A DNA stretch of 64,000 nt from Archangiaceae bacterium (lineage in GTDB: Bacteria > Myxococcota > Myxococcia > Myxococcales > Myxococcaceae), in the NCBI GenBank assembly GCA_016714225.1, contig JADJNS010000014.1, positions 1 through 64,000 of the forward strand. The letters are read 5' to 3'. The stretch's first letter is position 1. Each line of letters opens with the position of its first letter. A program made the translations under genes and the position numbers. The notes beneath the pieces are model-generated. The model made no database searches, was not told where the DNA came from, and saw nothing but the letters and a program-made list of their open reading frames with translations. Shown one piece after another: positions 1-9,001 of the stretch.

Positions 1-28
1 CTTCGCCCCACCCTGGAGACAAAGAACG

Positions 29-520
29 TCAGCGCCGCAGCGCTTCGACGAGACAGGGGCCGCAGAACGAGTGCCCCCGCGCGGTCTTCGCGCCGCAGCT
101 CTTGCACACCGCCACCTCGCACTGCCCGTCTTCGCAGTACGGGCTCTCGGGCAGCAGCTCGAGCTGCCGCTTCAGCTCGGCGTCCGAGGAAATCGCGAAC
201 AACCGCGACAAGCCCTGGCGCCAGCTGCCGGCGAGCTCGACCACCCGTCGCGCGAGCTTGCGGTCACCCTTCGCGAGGCGCGCCGCCCAGTGGCGGTAGT
301 CGCGCAGCGCCCACAGCGTCACCAGCCACGCGTCGGTGTCGCGGTACACGCCACCCGCGCCGTCGATCGCCACCACCTCGGCCTTGCCGCTCACCGGCAC
401 CGGCAGCTCGCTCGCCGGCAGCAGCGCCAGCGGCACGAAGCTGGGCTGCTCTTTCAGCCACGCGGCGCAGCGGCAGCAGAACCCGCAGGTCTCGTCGTAG
501 TAGACGAAGAGCGCGTCCAT
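29..520 (-). CDS. DCC/DUF393-family thiol-disulfide oxidoreductase-like protein
   Basis: 163 residues. The N-terminus has the DCC-family signature: YYDETCGFCCRC, with a CxxC pair at C12/C15 in a thioredoxin-like setting. The C-terminus adds a small zinc-ribbon-like module (C139, C142, C153, C156), which is not part of the usual DCC domain. DCC proteins are thought to be redox-active, but their substrates are mostly unknown. Only 7 bp separate it from the upstream membrane-protein gene on the same strand, so the two probably form an operon, and a membrane or electron-transfer partner is possible. The family call is solid; the function is inference. Confidence 0.8.
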   Translation of the reverse strand: MDALFVYYDETCGFCCRCAAWLKEQPSFVPLALLPASELPVPVSGKAEVVAIDGAGGVYRDTDAWLVTLWALRDYRHWAARLAKGDRKLARRVVELAGSWRQGLSRLFAISSDAELKRQLELLPESPYCEDGQCEVAVCKSCGAKTARGHSFCGPCLVEALRR

Positions 521-527
521 GGCGGCC

Positions 528-944
528 TCACGCGACCTTGCGGGCCGGCACCCACTCGGTCGGCGCCACCGGAGGCGGCTGGCGATCGGCGAGCGCGCGG
601 CGGCGCATGCGGCTGATGACGTAGAGGTTGAAGAAGTGCATCACCCCCAGCACCACCAGCACCGCGCCCACCTTGCTGGCGAGGTTCTCGAGCACGTCTT
701 GCCCGGTGTCGGTGCGCGAATGCGTCTTCAGTGAGAGCACCACCCAGCCGCAGTTGATCAAGTAGAAGCCGACCAGCAGCAGGTGGTTCACCGCTTCGGC
801 GAGCTTCTCCTTGCCGAGAAAGGTGTCGGCCAGAAACGCCGCGCCGTGCTTGAAGAGCGTGCGGCCGACCCCCACCGTCACCGCCAGCGAGATGGCGAGG
901 TAGGCGAGGTACTGCGCAATCAGAAACGGGTTGTTCGCTTCCAT
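528..944 (-). CDS. Small integral membrane protein of unknown function
   Basis: 138 residues starting MEANNPFLIAQYLAYLAISL. The start is set by a good Shine-Dalgarno (GAGGAG) about 6 nt upstream; a longer in-frame extension is low-complexity and unlikely to be coding. Three hydrophobic stretches are visible (about residues 8-28, 52-74 and 90-112), followed by a basic, Pro-rich cytoplasmic tail (RMRRRALADRQPPP). I do not recognise the family. It lies 7 bp upstream of the DCC protein gene and is probably co-transcribed with it. Confidence 0.75.
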   Translation of the reverse strand: MEANNPFLIAQYLAYLAISLAVTVGVGRTLFKHGAAFLADTFLGKEKLAEAVNHLLLVGFYLINCGWVVLSLKTHSRTDTGQDVLENLASKVGAVLVVLGVMHFFNLYVISRMRRRALADRQPPPVAPTEWVPARKVA

Positions 945-1038
945 GGGGTGCTCCTCTCGGTTCGGTTCGAGGAGCAGTACCGGAAGCGTGGGCTGCGGTT
1001 GCGTCGCCCTCAAGCTCACCCTGAGCTCTGCCTGCATT

Positions 1039-2481
1039 TCACGGTGAGCTGCCGATGCGCTCGGAAATCTGCCGCAGCCCATCGACCAGCGGCGGCACCG
1101 CCGCAAAGGCCAGCCCCGCCCAGACCTTGGGCTCGCGCGAGAAGGGCCGCCCCACCCGCTGCGCCTCGAGCAGCGCGTAGGCGGCGAAGTACCACACCGC
1201 CAGCAGCCACAGCCCGCCCACCACCGGCACGTACGAGATGCGCACCGGCGGAGCATGCGCCCACGCCATCACCGTGTGCCGCAACAGGTAGATGCCGAGC
1301 GCCGAGACGCCGCCCACCAGCACCCACCGCGACTGCGTGAGCGGCACGTCGGGGCGCGCCAGGTCGAGCCCCTCGTGGCGCCAGTGCCGGCGCAAGAGCG
1401 CGGTGATGCCCAGCGCCACGCCGAACACCGCCAGCGAAATCAGAATCGGCACCGTCTCGAAGCGCGCCAGCGTGAACACCCGCCCGTCGGCGAGCTGCCT
1501 GGTGCCCAGCGACACCAGCGGCGGCACGTCGTCGGCCGCGCTCACCCGCGGCGTGACCGAGAGCAGCCCCGCCCACAGCATGCCGGCCACCGAGACCGTC
1601 TGCACCAGCGCGACCGCCCGCATCCACAGCCGCTCGTCGGTGGGCAACTCGACCATGCTCGCAGGAGCGAGCCACCGCTCGAGCGCGTCGGCGAACGCCT
1701 GCATCGACGAGAAGCGCTCGCTCGGCTCGGCGGCCATCGCCTTCTTCACCACCGTGTCGAGGCCCATCGGCAGCGCGCCCAGCTCGCCCACCGGAGGCTG
1801 CCCGGTCACCAGCTCGCGCAGCAGCGCGCCCACCGAGAACACGTCCATCGCCGGGGCGGGCGCGGCGCCGCGCAGCACCTCGGGCGCCATGTAGCCGGCG
1901 CTGCCCACCGCCACCCCGGTGCGGGTGACCGCGGCGCCGCCGGTGTCGGTGAGAATTCGCGCGATGCCGAAGTCGCTCACCTTCACCCGGCCCTCGGCGT
2001 CGAGCAGCACGTTCTCGGGCTTCAGGTCGCGGTGCACCACCCCGCGGCCGTGCGCGTAGGCGAGCGCCTCGCAGACCTGGCGGGTGACGCGCACCGCGTC
2101 TTTCGGCGGCAGCGGCAGCTTCTTCGACACGGGCCCGCCTTCGGCGAGCTCCATCACCAGGTAGGCCTCACCGTCTTCGGTGCCGAAGTCGAACACCTGC
2201 ACGATGTGCGGGTGCGAGAGCAGGCCCATCGCCTTCGCCTCGCGCTCGAAGCGCGCGCGCATGCCCGCATCGGCCGCCACCTCGGGAGCGAGGAACTTCA
2301 CCGCCACCTCGCGCCCCAGCTTCACGTGCCGCGCCTTGAACACCGAGCCCATGCCGCCGCGGCCCAGCTCGTCGTGCAGCTCGAGGCCGGCGAACACCTC
2401 GGCACCCTCGCCGCTCAACAGGCAGCTGGGGCACGCGGCGGCGCCGTCGGGAAACGCAGCGCCGCAGCGCGCGCACTTCAC
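1039..2481 (-). CDS. Membrane-anchored Ser/Thr protein kinase with N-terminal zinc ribbon
   Basis: 480 residues. It starts with GTG overlapping the sigma-factor stop by 4 bp (GTGA), so translation is probably coupled. Order: zinc ribbon (C3, C6, C17, C20); Hanks-type kinase domain with G-loop GRGGMGSVF, ATP lysine K62, HRDLKPEN (HRD 150-152) and DFG at 170-172; then four hydrophobic segments in the last ~170 residues. The catalytic residues are complete, so it should be active. The fixed pairing with an ECF sigma gene suggests that the kinase modulates that sigma factor, a known theme in Myxococcota and Planctomycetes; this is inference. Confidence 0.88.
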   Translation of the reverse strand: MKCARCGAAFPDGAAACPSCLLSGEGAEVFAGLELHDELGRGGMGSVFKARHVKLGREVAVKFLAPEVAADAGMRARFEREAKAMGLLSHPHIVQVFDFGTEDGEAYLVMELAEGGPVSKKLPLPPKDAVRVTRQVCEALAYAHGRGVVHRDLKPENVLLDAEGRVKVSDFGIARILTDTGGAAVTRTGVAVGSAGYMAPEVLRGAAPAPAMDVFSVGALLRELVTGQPPVGELGALPMGLDTVVKKAMAAEPSERFSSMQAFADALERWLAPASMVELPTDERLWMRAVALVQTVSVAGMLWAGLLSVTPRVSAADDVPPLVSLGTRQLADGRVFTLARFETVPILISLAVFGVALGITALLRRHWRHEGLDLARPDVPLTQSRWVLVGGVSALGIYLLRHTVMAWAHAPPVRISYVPVVGGLWLLAVWYFAAYALLEAQRVGRPFSREPKVWAGLAFAAVPPLVDGLRQISERIGSSP

Positions 2482-3188
2482 TTCGCGAGCACCTCGACGA
2501 GCGCGGCCAGCTCTCGCTCGGCCTCGGCCTCGTCGTTCACCGTGTCGAGCACCTGCGCCTTGACCAGCTCGCGAAAGCGCACCCGCGCGCGGTGCAGAAA
2601 CGCCTTGAGCTGCGGCAGCGACATGCGGTGCGCGCGCGCCGCGTCGGCGTAGCTCGGCTGGGCTTGCGTGCTGGGGCGGAAGAACGTCTCGACCAGCGCG
2701 AAGGGACCGGTGCGCTCGCCGCTCTCGAACTCGGCGCGCAGGGCGTCGAGCGCGCGCTGCATCACCAAGAGCGCCCACTCGCGCTCGAACGCGAGGTCGG
2801 GAGACGCCGTGTCGTAGGGCAGCCTCTCGGCCAGCTTCTCGTCGATGGGCACCACCGCGCGGCCGTCTCCGCGCTTCTGCGCGGCGCGCTTCTCGTGCTC
2901 GTGCAGCAGGTGGTTCGCGGCGGCGGTCTTCAGGTACGCGCGCAGCCGGCCGCGGTTCGGGTCGACCTTGGCCACCACGTCGCGCTGCATCAGCTTGAGC
3001 AGCAGCTCTTGCGTCGAGTCTTGCGCGGCGCTCGCGTCCAACCCCCGGCTGCGCAGGTAGACGAACAGCGGGCGCCAGTAGATGCGGGCGAGCTCTTCGA
3101 ACGCGCGCTGGCGCGCCTCGGGCGACGACTGCGCTTCCAAGATGAGCGTCCACCGGGTGGTGGGGAAGCGGGTCGGCGCATCGAGCAC
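2478..3188 (-). CDS. ECF-type RNA polymerase sigma factor (kinase-linked)
   Basis: 236 residues, GTG start. Residues ~25-115 look like sigma region 2 (RPLFVYLRSRGLDASAAQDSTQELLLKLMQ, then RGRLRAYLKTAAANHLLHEHEKRAAQKRG). Residues ~165-215 look like region 4 (SYADAARAHRMSLPQLKAFLHRARVRFRELV). The stop overlaps the start of the downstream kinase gene. No anti-sigma gene is adjacent, so the kinase is the likely control partner. It is somewhat longer than a minimal ECF because of the loop between regions 2 and 4. Confidence 0.85.
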   Translation of the reverse strand: MLDAPTRFPTTRWTLILEAQSSPEARQRAFEELARIYWRPLFVYLRSRGLDASAAQDSTQELLLKLMQRDVVAKVDPNRGRLRAYLKTAAANHLLHEHEKRAAQKRGDGRAVVPIDEKLAERLPYDTASPDLAFEREWALLVMQRALDALRAEFESGERTGPFALVETFFRPSTQAQPSYADAARAHRMSLPQLKAFLHRARVRFRELVKAQVLDTVNDEAEAERELAALVEVLAK

Positions 3189-3241
3189 GTTGTCACCTTA
3201 CCCTCGGCATGCTCAGGTCACTCGCCGCAAACGGAGGGTTC

Positions 3242-3862
3242 ATGCACCGCTTCTCCTGGCTGTCTTGCCTCGCGCTGCTGGTCTGCCTGCCCGCGCTCGC
3301 GCACACCGAGCCGACCCACTTCGGGGGCGCGCTGCGCAGCGACGGGCCAGTGCGGCTGCAGCGCGCGGCGGTCTTCTTTCAAGCCGGAGAGCCGGGCTTC
3401 GACGTGCCGGTCGAGTCGATGAACCGCGTGCAGCTGCAGGCCGAGTACGACCGGCTCGACCGCGAGCGCCCGGGCCTCGGCGGGCCGATCGCGCTGAGCG
3501 CGGTGGGCGGCGGGCTGGTGCTGGTTTCGTTTCTCTTCGCGCTCGAGGGCCTCGCCGCCTTCGGCTACTACGACGCCGCAGCGATGGGGTACGCGCTGCT
3601 CGGCCTCGCGACGGTGGCGGTCATCGTCGGCGCGGTGCTGCTCACCGTGGGGCTGGTGAAGCTGTTCACCCGTCTGGGGCCGCGCAAGGAGTACGGCCAG
3701 CGCATGGACGACGTCCGCGCGCGCATCGACACGCTCGACCAGGGCGGCGCGCAGCAGCCGCCGCCTCCTCCACCGCCCGACGACCTTCCGCCGCCGGCGC
3801 CGCCTCCTCCGGGCGCGCAGCGGTTCGACCTGCCGCCCGGCTACCTGGTCGCGACCTTCTAG
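3242..3862 (+). CDS. Exported membrane protein with Pro-rich C-terminus
   Basis: 206 residues starting MHRFSWLSCLALLVCLPALA, a clear signal peptide cleaved near ALA-HTEP. An upstream in-frame start is less likely because GGAGG lies 4 nt before this ATG. Two long hydrophobic segments follow (about residues 80-105 and 115-145). The tail is a run of prolines (QQPPPPPPPDDLPPPAPPPP) ending GYLVATF. The Pro-rich region suggests reach through the periplasm or a protein-binding arm. No family recognised. Confidence 0.75.
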   Translation: MHRFSWLSCLALLVCLPALAHTEPTHFGGALRSDGPVRLQRAAVFFQAGEPGFDVPVESMNRVQLQAEYDRLDRERPGLGGPIALSAVGGGLVLVSFLFALEGLAAFGYYDAAAMGYALLGLATVAVIVGAVLLTVGLVKLFTRLGPRKEYGQRMDDVRARIDTLDQGGAQQPPPPPPPDDLPPPAPPPPGAQRFDLPPGYLVATF

Positions 3863-3926
3863 AGAGAAAAACTCAAGGGGCCGCTTTCCCCACACCGGGG
3901 CCGCCTCGGGTTCGCCGCGCGACGGC

Positions 3927-6900
3927 TTGGTATCGTGGGCCCACTCTCGAACGGGGGCCTGCATCAGAAACCCTTTCGCCCTGCTGGTGGTCGGTCTGGC
4001 GGCTGCGTCGCCCGCGCACGCGCAGCTTCAGACCACCTTCCGGCAGGGTGCCTCACCCTCGGCCGGGTACGCGGGCACGCAAGACGTGCAGCTCGTCTTG
4101 CCCGACACCGACACGGTTCAAGACCCGAACACGAACTTCAACGACACCGCCGGCGTCAACAACCGCATCGACGGCTACCCGGTGAAGCAGCAGCCCCTGC
4201 TGCGGTGGGACGTGTCGAGCCTGCCGCCCGGCACCGTCATCGCCTCGGGCAGCCTTCAGCTCTACGTCACCGACGTCTCGGTGAACCCGTTCGAGTTCTT
4301 CGAGGTGCTGCGGCCCTGGGTCGACTCGCAGGTGACGTGGAACCGGGCGAGCACCGGGCAGGCCTGGGGCCTGCCAGGCGCGGCGCAGTACGGCACCGAC
4401 CGCGACCCCGCCGTGGTGGCGGTGCTGCCGGTCACCACCACGGTCAACACGCTGGTCTCGTTTCCGCTCACCGCCGCGGGCGTGGCGATGGTGCAGCGGT
4501 GGGTGAACACCCCGTCGACCAACCACGGCGTCATCGGCTCGAACCCGTTCATCGTCGACCGGGTGTCGTTCAACGACTCGTCCGACACGACCGCCGCCTT
4601 TCGACCGCTGCTCCACCTGGTGCACTCGGGCGGCACGGTGGTCGAGTTTCAGCGCGGCGCGAAGCCGAGCGGCAGCTACAACGGCTACACCGACTCGCAG
4701 ATCGCCCTCGGCCCCGCGGCCGGCCCGATGAACCAGACCTCGCTCGGCGCGGTGGCGGGCACCGCGGCCCAGCCGTCGGCCTCGCTGCTCCGCTTCGACG
4801 TGTCGTCGCTGCCCGCGAACGCGGTCATCAGCTCGGTGCAGCTCGAGCTGCAGGTCGAGAACGCCACCGCCTCGGTCAGCGTGTACGAGCCGCTGCGGAG
4901 CTGGACGGAAGGCGCCACGTGGACCACGTACGACGGCACCAACGCCTGGAGCACTCCCGGTGCGCAGGGCGCCGCCGACCGCGGCACCACCCTGCTCGGC
5001 ACCCTCGCCTACCCGTCGCGCGGGCTGCACGCCGCGGCGCTCAACGCGGCCGGAGTGCGCCTGGTGCAGGACTGGGTGTCGGGCGCGAGGCCCAACCGCG
5101 GGCTGCTCATCGACGGCGACACCGCCGACTACCTCTTCGTGCGCGACAGCGAAGACGAAGAGGTGGCCCAGCGCCCCGGGCTCATCGTCCGCTACAGCGG
5201 GCCGCCGACGAAGCTCACCTTCGTCAACCAGCCGGCCGACACCACCCAGGGTGCGGTGATGGTGCCGGTGCAGGTCGCGGTGCGCGACTCGGCCGACCAG
5301 GTGGTCGAGGGCGCGGCGCTGTCGGTCACCCTCGCGCTGCAGAGCAACCCCACCGGCGCCACCCTGACCGGCACCTTGACCGTGCCGGTGGTGAACGGCA
5401 TCGCCACGTTCTCGGACCTCGCGCTCAACCGCGGCGGCACGAACTTCACGCTGCGCGCCACCAGCGGGTCGCTCACCCTCGCCGACAGCGCGGGGTTCAG
5501 CATCGCCGGCACCGACACGACTCCTCCGGTCGCTGGCGCGGTGAGCGACGGCAGCGGCGCCGACGTCGACACGCAGGCGGCGAGCGACACGCTCACGGCG
5601 AACTGGTCGGGCTTCTCGGACCCCGAGTCGGGCATCGTCGGGTACGCGTGGGCCGTCGGCACCTCTGCCGGCGGCACCCAGGTGCAGGGCTTCACCCCGG
5701 TCGGCACCGCCACCATGGCCATCGCCACCGGGCTGACCCTGGCCAACGGCGCTACCTACTTCGTCACGGTGCGGGCGACGAACGGCATCGGCCAGTCGGT
5801 GAGCGCGAGCTCCGACGGGGTGCGGGTGGTGGCTCCGTTTCGGTCGTTTCGCATCACCGGGGTCGCTTCGCCCGCCGCCGCGGGCACGTCCCACACCGCG
5901 CTGGTCGAGGTGCTCGACGGCGTGGGCAACCCCGCGCCTGGTTACCTCGGCACGGTGCGCCTCACCTCGTCAGACCCGTTCGCCACCCTGCCGCCCGAGC
6001 AGACCTTCACCGCGGCCGAGGCGGGGCGGCACGCGGCGGGCCCCATCGTCTTTCTCTCGGCGGGCGCGCAGAGCCTCACGGTGACCGACACCACCGACTC
6101 GTCCATCACCGGCACGCTCTCTGGCCTTCAGGTGGTGAGCGCAGGTGCGCCGAGCATCGTGCGCGAGGCCTCGCTCTCGGCCGCGGTCTCAGTGCCCTAC
6201 CGCTACAGCGCGCTCGGCTTCGTGCGCGCCATCGGCACCGCGCCGCTGCAGTTCCAGCGCTGCGCCGGGCCGGCCGGGTTCGACGTCGACGCCGCAACCG
6301 GGTCGGTGCGGTGGACGCCGGCCAGCCCCGGCCCGCAGACCCTCTGCGTGCGCGCGCAGAACGCCCTCGGGGTGGACACGTACTCGTTCTCGGTGAGCGT
6401 CGCGGCGACGGCTCCGGCAGGGCCCACCGCAATCGCGATGGCGACCCCGGCCTCGGGCGCGGCGCCGCTCGCCACCGTGCTGTCGGCGGCCGGCTCGTCG
6501 GCCGACCCCACCGCGCTCCCGCTGCGCTTCCGGTGGGACCCCGGCACCGGCGCGGTGCCGCGCACCGAAGAGGCGGCGCCGTTCACGTACGTGCTGCCCG
6601 GCAGCTACCGCGCCGAGGTGACCGTGTTCGACGCGTTCGGCTCGAGCGCCACCGCGAGCACCACGGTCTCGGTGCTCGACGCTGCCGGCAACTCGGCGCC
6701 GAGCGCGCGCATCGTGGCCTCGGCGCTGAGCGGCACCGGCTCGCTCACGGTCGAGCTGAGCTGCGACTGCCAGCCCGGCAGCTCGCCCATCGCCGGAGTG
6801 CACTGGCGGTTCGACGCCGCCGACGCGTACGGCCCGCACCTCACCCGCACGTTTGGGGTCGGCCGGCACCGGGTGCGCATGTTCGTCACCGACACCGCGG

Positions 6901-7592
6901 GGCTGACGTCGACCGACGTGGTCGAGGTGGTGGTGAGCGAGGCGGGCCGGGCGCCTCCCACGTGCCGGGCCTGGGCGAAGTCGACGGTGGGCCCTGCGCC
7001 GTTCACCACCGAGCTGGTGGCCGAGGCCGCGTCGGCGGGCGGCACCATCGCCTCGGTGCTCTGGTTCGTCGACGACGACGCGGCGGGCCTGGGGTCGGCG
7101 CCCACGCTCACCTTCGGTGCGCCCGGAGTGCACCGCGTGCGCCTCGAGGTCACCGACGACGCGGGAGCCACCTGCGGCGACGAGGTCTGGCTCACGGTGC
7201 TGTCGGCGGCGGGCGCGGCGCCTGCGTTCATTCACTCGAGCGCGAGCATCGCGGGCTCGTGCGGCGCGGCGCTCGAGGGCGCGCGCGGAGTCGCGTCGGG
7301 CTCGGCGGTGCTGAGCTGGTCGGTGAAGCAGGGGCCCGAGGGCTTCAGCATCGAGGCCGCGACCGGCGTGATGCACTACCAGCCGGGGCGCGCCGAGGTC
7401 GGCGTGCACCCGGTGGTCATCGAGGTGCGCAACGACGTGGGGGTCGCGACGCAGACGCTCGCGCTCACCGTGAGCTGCGGCGCGCCGGCGAAGCTGTCGA
7501 TCGCGCTGGGCTGCGGCGCGGCGCCCGGCCCGTCGCTCTGGGCCTTGGCGCTGCTGGCGCTGTGGCTGCTGCGGCAGAAGCGCCGCGCGTGA
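3927..7592 (+). CDS. Large secreted DNRLRE/PKD-type surface protein with MYXO-CTERM tail
   Basis: About 1,221 residues. Two tandem DNRLRE-like modules (roughly residues 30-230 and 235-430; the repeated cores are LLRWDVSSLPPGTVI and LLRFDVSSLPANAVI) are followed by Ig/Big-like beta modules and, from about 830 on, PKD-like modules. It ends LGCGAAPGPSLWALALLALWLLRQKRRA: Cys, hydrophobic stretch and basic tail, the MYXO-CTERM sorting pattern, so it is probably processed and surface-displayed. The only canonical in-frame start near the signal sequence is TTG at 3927. The signal peptide reads best from RNPFALLVVGLAAASPAHA, preceded by an ATC codon 12 codons in with GGGGG upstream. Confidence 0.85.
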   Translation: MVSWAHSRTGACIRNPFALLVVGLAAASPAHAQLQTTFRQGASPSAGYAGTQDVQLVLPDTDTVQDPNTNFNDTAGVNNRIDGYPVKQQPLLRWDVSSLPPGTVIASGSLQLYVTDVSVNPFEFFEVLRPWVDSQVTWNRASTGQAWGLPGAAQYGTDRDPAVVAVLPVTTTVNTLVSFPLTAAGVAMVQRWVNTPSTNHGVIGSNPFIVDRVSFNDSSDTTAAFRPLLHLVHSGGTVVEFQRGAKPSGSYNGYTDSQIALGPAAGPMNQTSLGAVAGTAAQPSASLLRFDVSSLPANAVISSVQLELQVENATASVSVYEPLRSWTEGATWTTYDGTNAWSTPGAQGAADRGTTLLGTLAYPSRGLHAAALNAAGVRLVQDWVSGARPNRGLLIDGDTADYLFVRDSEDEEVAQRPGLIVRYSGPPTKLTFVNQPADTTQGAVMVPVQVAVRDSADQVVEGAALSVTLALQSNPTGATLTGTLTVPVVNGIATFSDLALNRGGTNFTLRATSGSLTLADSAGFSIAGTDTTPPVAGAVSDGSGADVDTQAASDTLTANWSGFSDPESGIVGYAWAVGTSAGGTQVQGFTPVGTATMAIATGLTLANGATYFVTVRATNGIGQSVSASSDGVRVVAPFRSFRITGVASPAAAGTSHTALVEVLDGVGNPAPGYLGTVRLTSSDPFATLPPEQTFTAAEAGRHAAGPIVFLSAGAQSLTVTDTTDSSITGTLSGLQVVSAGAPSIVREASLSAAVSVPYRYSALGFVRAIGTAPLQFQRCAGPAGFDVDAATGSVRWTPASPGPQTLCVRAQNALGVDTYSFSVSVAATAPAGPTAIAMATPASGAAPLATVLSAAGSSADPTALPLRFRWDPGTGAVPRTEEAAPFTYVLPGSYRAEVTVFDAFGSSATASTTVSVLDAAGNSAPSARIVASALSGTGSLTVELSCDCQPGSSPIAGVHWRFDAADAYGPHLTRTFGVGRHRVRMFVTDTAGLTSTDVVEVVVSEAGRAPPTCRAWAKSTVGPAPFTTELVAEAASAGGTIASVLWFVDDDAAGLGSAPTLTFGAPGVHRVRLEVTDDAGATCGDEVWLTVLSAAGAAPAFIHSSASIAGSCGAALEGARGVASGSAVLSWSVKQGPEGFSIEAATGVMHYQPGRAEVGVHPVVIEVRNDVGVATQTLALTVSCGAPAKLSIALGCGAAPGPSLWALALLALWLLRQKRRA

Positions 7593-7594
7593 CT

Positions 7595-7634
7595 CAACGC
7601 AGTTTTTCAACACCGGTGTCGAAAAACTGCATTG
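7595..7634. terminator. Hairpin between convergent genes, probable bidirectional terminator
   Basis: Arms CAACGCAGTTTTTC and GAAAAACTGCATTG pair over 13 of 14 positions around a 12-nt loop. T or A runs in the arms give a U-tract in either direction. It sits between the 3' ends of the DNRLRE gene (+) and the hydroxylase gene (-). Confidence 0.6.
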
Positions 7635-7658
7635 TCACAACTGGGCGCGGCGGCCGCC

Positions 7659-8261
7659 TCAGGCCGCGGCAGGCGCCTGCGAGGGCTCGTGCTTGCGCAC
7701 CCGCACCCGCTCGCTCGACGACTCGAAGATGGGCGCGATGAAGCGGGCGAAGAAGCCCTTCGGCTTGACGACCTCTTCGGCGACGGGCTTGCCGTCTTCG
7801 TCGTAGGTGTAGATTTTTCGGGTGCCCATGATGTTGTCGAACCACGGGTGGGTGACGCACCAGTTCGCGTTCTGGTCGCGACCCATGTGGTGGTCGTAGT
7901 GCCAGGGCAGGCTCTCTTTGCACCACTCGCGGTCGAGGTGCGCGCGCTTGTGCATCTGGTAGTAGCGCAGCGTTCGGTACCAGACGGTCGCGGTGAAGAA
8001 CGGAGCGATCGGGAACACCGGCACCAGCACCACCGCCGAGGCGACCAGCGCGGCGGCCTCTTTACCCTGCGGCGACCAGGTGAAGACCGAGCGCACGTAC
8101 TGCGGGTCGAACATGTCGTGCTTGCGCGACTCGCGATGGTGCTCGTGCCAGTGGAAGGACCAGAAGTTCTGCCGGTTCTTACCGAGGCCGTGCAGCATGT
8201 ACTTGTGCAGCGCCCATTCTGCTGCGTTCTGAAACGCCAACCCGAGGGGAATTCCGATCAT
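7659..8261 (-). CDS. Fatty acid hydroxylase/sterol desaturase-superfamily protein
   Basis: 200 residues. Histidine clusters typical of membrane di-iron hydroxylases are visible: HKYMLH (residues ~19-24), HWHEHHRE (~37-44), HKRAHLD (~124-130) and HYDHHMG (~141-147). A hydrophobic stretch (AALVASAVVLVPVFPIAPFF) lies between the clusters. Strong ribosome site GGAGGTG just before the ATG. It is divergent from a TetR gene, with an inverted repeat between them, so it is probably that regulator's target. The substrate is unknown; a lipid or sterol-like chain is expected from the family. Confidence 0.8.
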   Translation of the reverse strand: MIGIPLGLAFQNAAEWALHKYMLHGLGKNRQNFWSFHWHEHHRESRKHDMFDPQYVRSVFTWSPQGKEAAALVASAVVLVPVFPIAPFFTATVWYRTLRYYQMHKRAHLDREWCKESLPWHYDHHMGRDQNANWCVTHPWFDNIMGTRKIYTYDEDGKPVAEEVVKPKGFFARFIAPIFESSSERVRVRKHEPSQAPAAA

Positions 8262-8286
8262 CCTGCACCTCCACGGCCGGGAAAAC

Positions 8287-8302
8287 GTGACTGACTGGTC
8301 AC
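8287..8302. promoter_or_regulatory. Candidate TetR operator
   Basis: Inverted repeat GTGAC-N6-GTCAC (GTGACTGACTGGTCAC), 25 nt upstream of the hydroxylase start and 54 nt upstream of the divergent TetR gene. Size and placement fit autoregulation plus control of the hydroxylase. Inference from position and symmetry only. Confidence 0.55.
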
Positions 8303-8356
8303 TTCAAATCACACGACTCCAATAACGTCAAGCTGGCCTAGATTCACGCCCTCGTC

Positions 8357-9001
8357 ATGGCGAGGCGCAAACGGCCCGGACAACCCGGAGGGGTTCGCGA
8401 CACCAACCGCAAGGCGCGCGTCGAGGCGTTGCTCGAGGCGGCGCAGCTGCTGTTCCTCGACCGCGGCATCGAGGGTGTGTCGGTCGACGACATCACCACC
8501 AAAGCGAAGATGGCGAAGGGCAGCTTCTACCGCTACTTCGACAGCCAGGCGGCGTTGGTAGAAGAGCTGCTCGAGCCGGTGCGGGTGAAGATGACCGACA
8601 CGCTCGAGCAGTGCAGCGTGGCGCTCGACACGGCCGCGACGCGCGACGCCCAGTTCGAGGCGTACAAGAAGGTCGGCGACGCCATCGGCGACATCTTTCT
8701 CAGCTGGCCCGGCGTCACCCGTCTCTACCTGCAGGAGAACCGCGCGCCCGCGTTCGGAGCGCGCAAGCCGCTGGTCGAGCTGTCGCGGGTCATCTCGAAG
8801 TACGCGATCGACATCACCGAGAAGGCGCAGGGCCACGGCATCTTGAAGCCGATACCGGTGGCGGTGAGCGCGCTGTCGGTGGTCGGCGCGGCCGAGCGGC
8901 TGGTGCTCGCGCTGCTGCTCGAAGAGCCGATCGGCAACCCGCTCGACGTGCCGCAGCACCTCGCGTCGCTGATTCTCGACGGCCTGAAGAAGCCTGACTG
9001 A
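8357..9001 (+). CDS. TetR/AcrR-family transcriptional regulator
   Basis: 214 residues. The N-terminal HTH is clear: ARVEALLEAAQLLFLDRGIEGVSVDDITTKAKMAKGSFYRYF, ending in the FYRYF signature at about residues 55-60. The rest is a helical ligand-binding domain without a nameable subfamily. It is transcribed away from the fatty-acid hydroxylase gene, with a candidate operator between them, so it probably represses that gene and itself; a lipid-like ligand is plausible. Confidence 0.88.
   Translation: MARRKRPGQPGGVRDTNRKARVEALLEAAQLLFLDRGIEGVSVDDITTKAKMAKGSFYRYFDSQAALVEELLEPVRVKMTDTLEQCSVALDTAATRDAQFEAYKKVGDAIGDIFLSWPGVTRLYLQENRAPAFGARKPLVELSRVISKYAIDITEKAQGHGILKPIPVAVSALSVVGAAERLVLALLLEEPIGNPLDVPQHLASLILDGLKKPD

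Noticed and set aside
71..616. Long open frames antisense to the DCC and membrane-protein genes
   Set aside because: Arg/His/Pro-rich translations typical of high-GC shadow frames; no ribosome site and no recognisable domain.
4053..5894. Very long open frame antisense to the DNRLRE gene (and similar at 6189-7613 and 49368-53537)
   Set aside because: Produced by GC-rich third positions; composition dominated by Arg, Gly, Ala and His with no domains, while the opposite strand encodes clear proteins.
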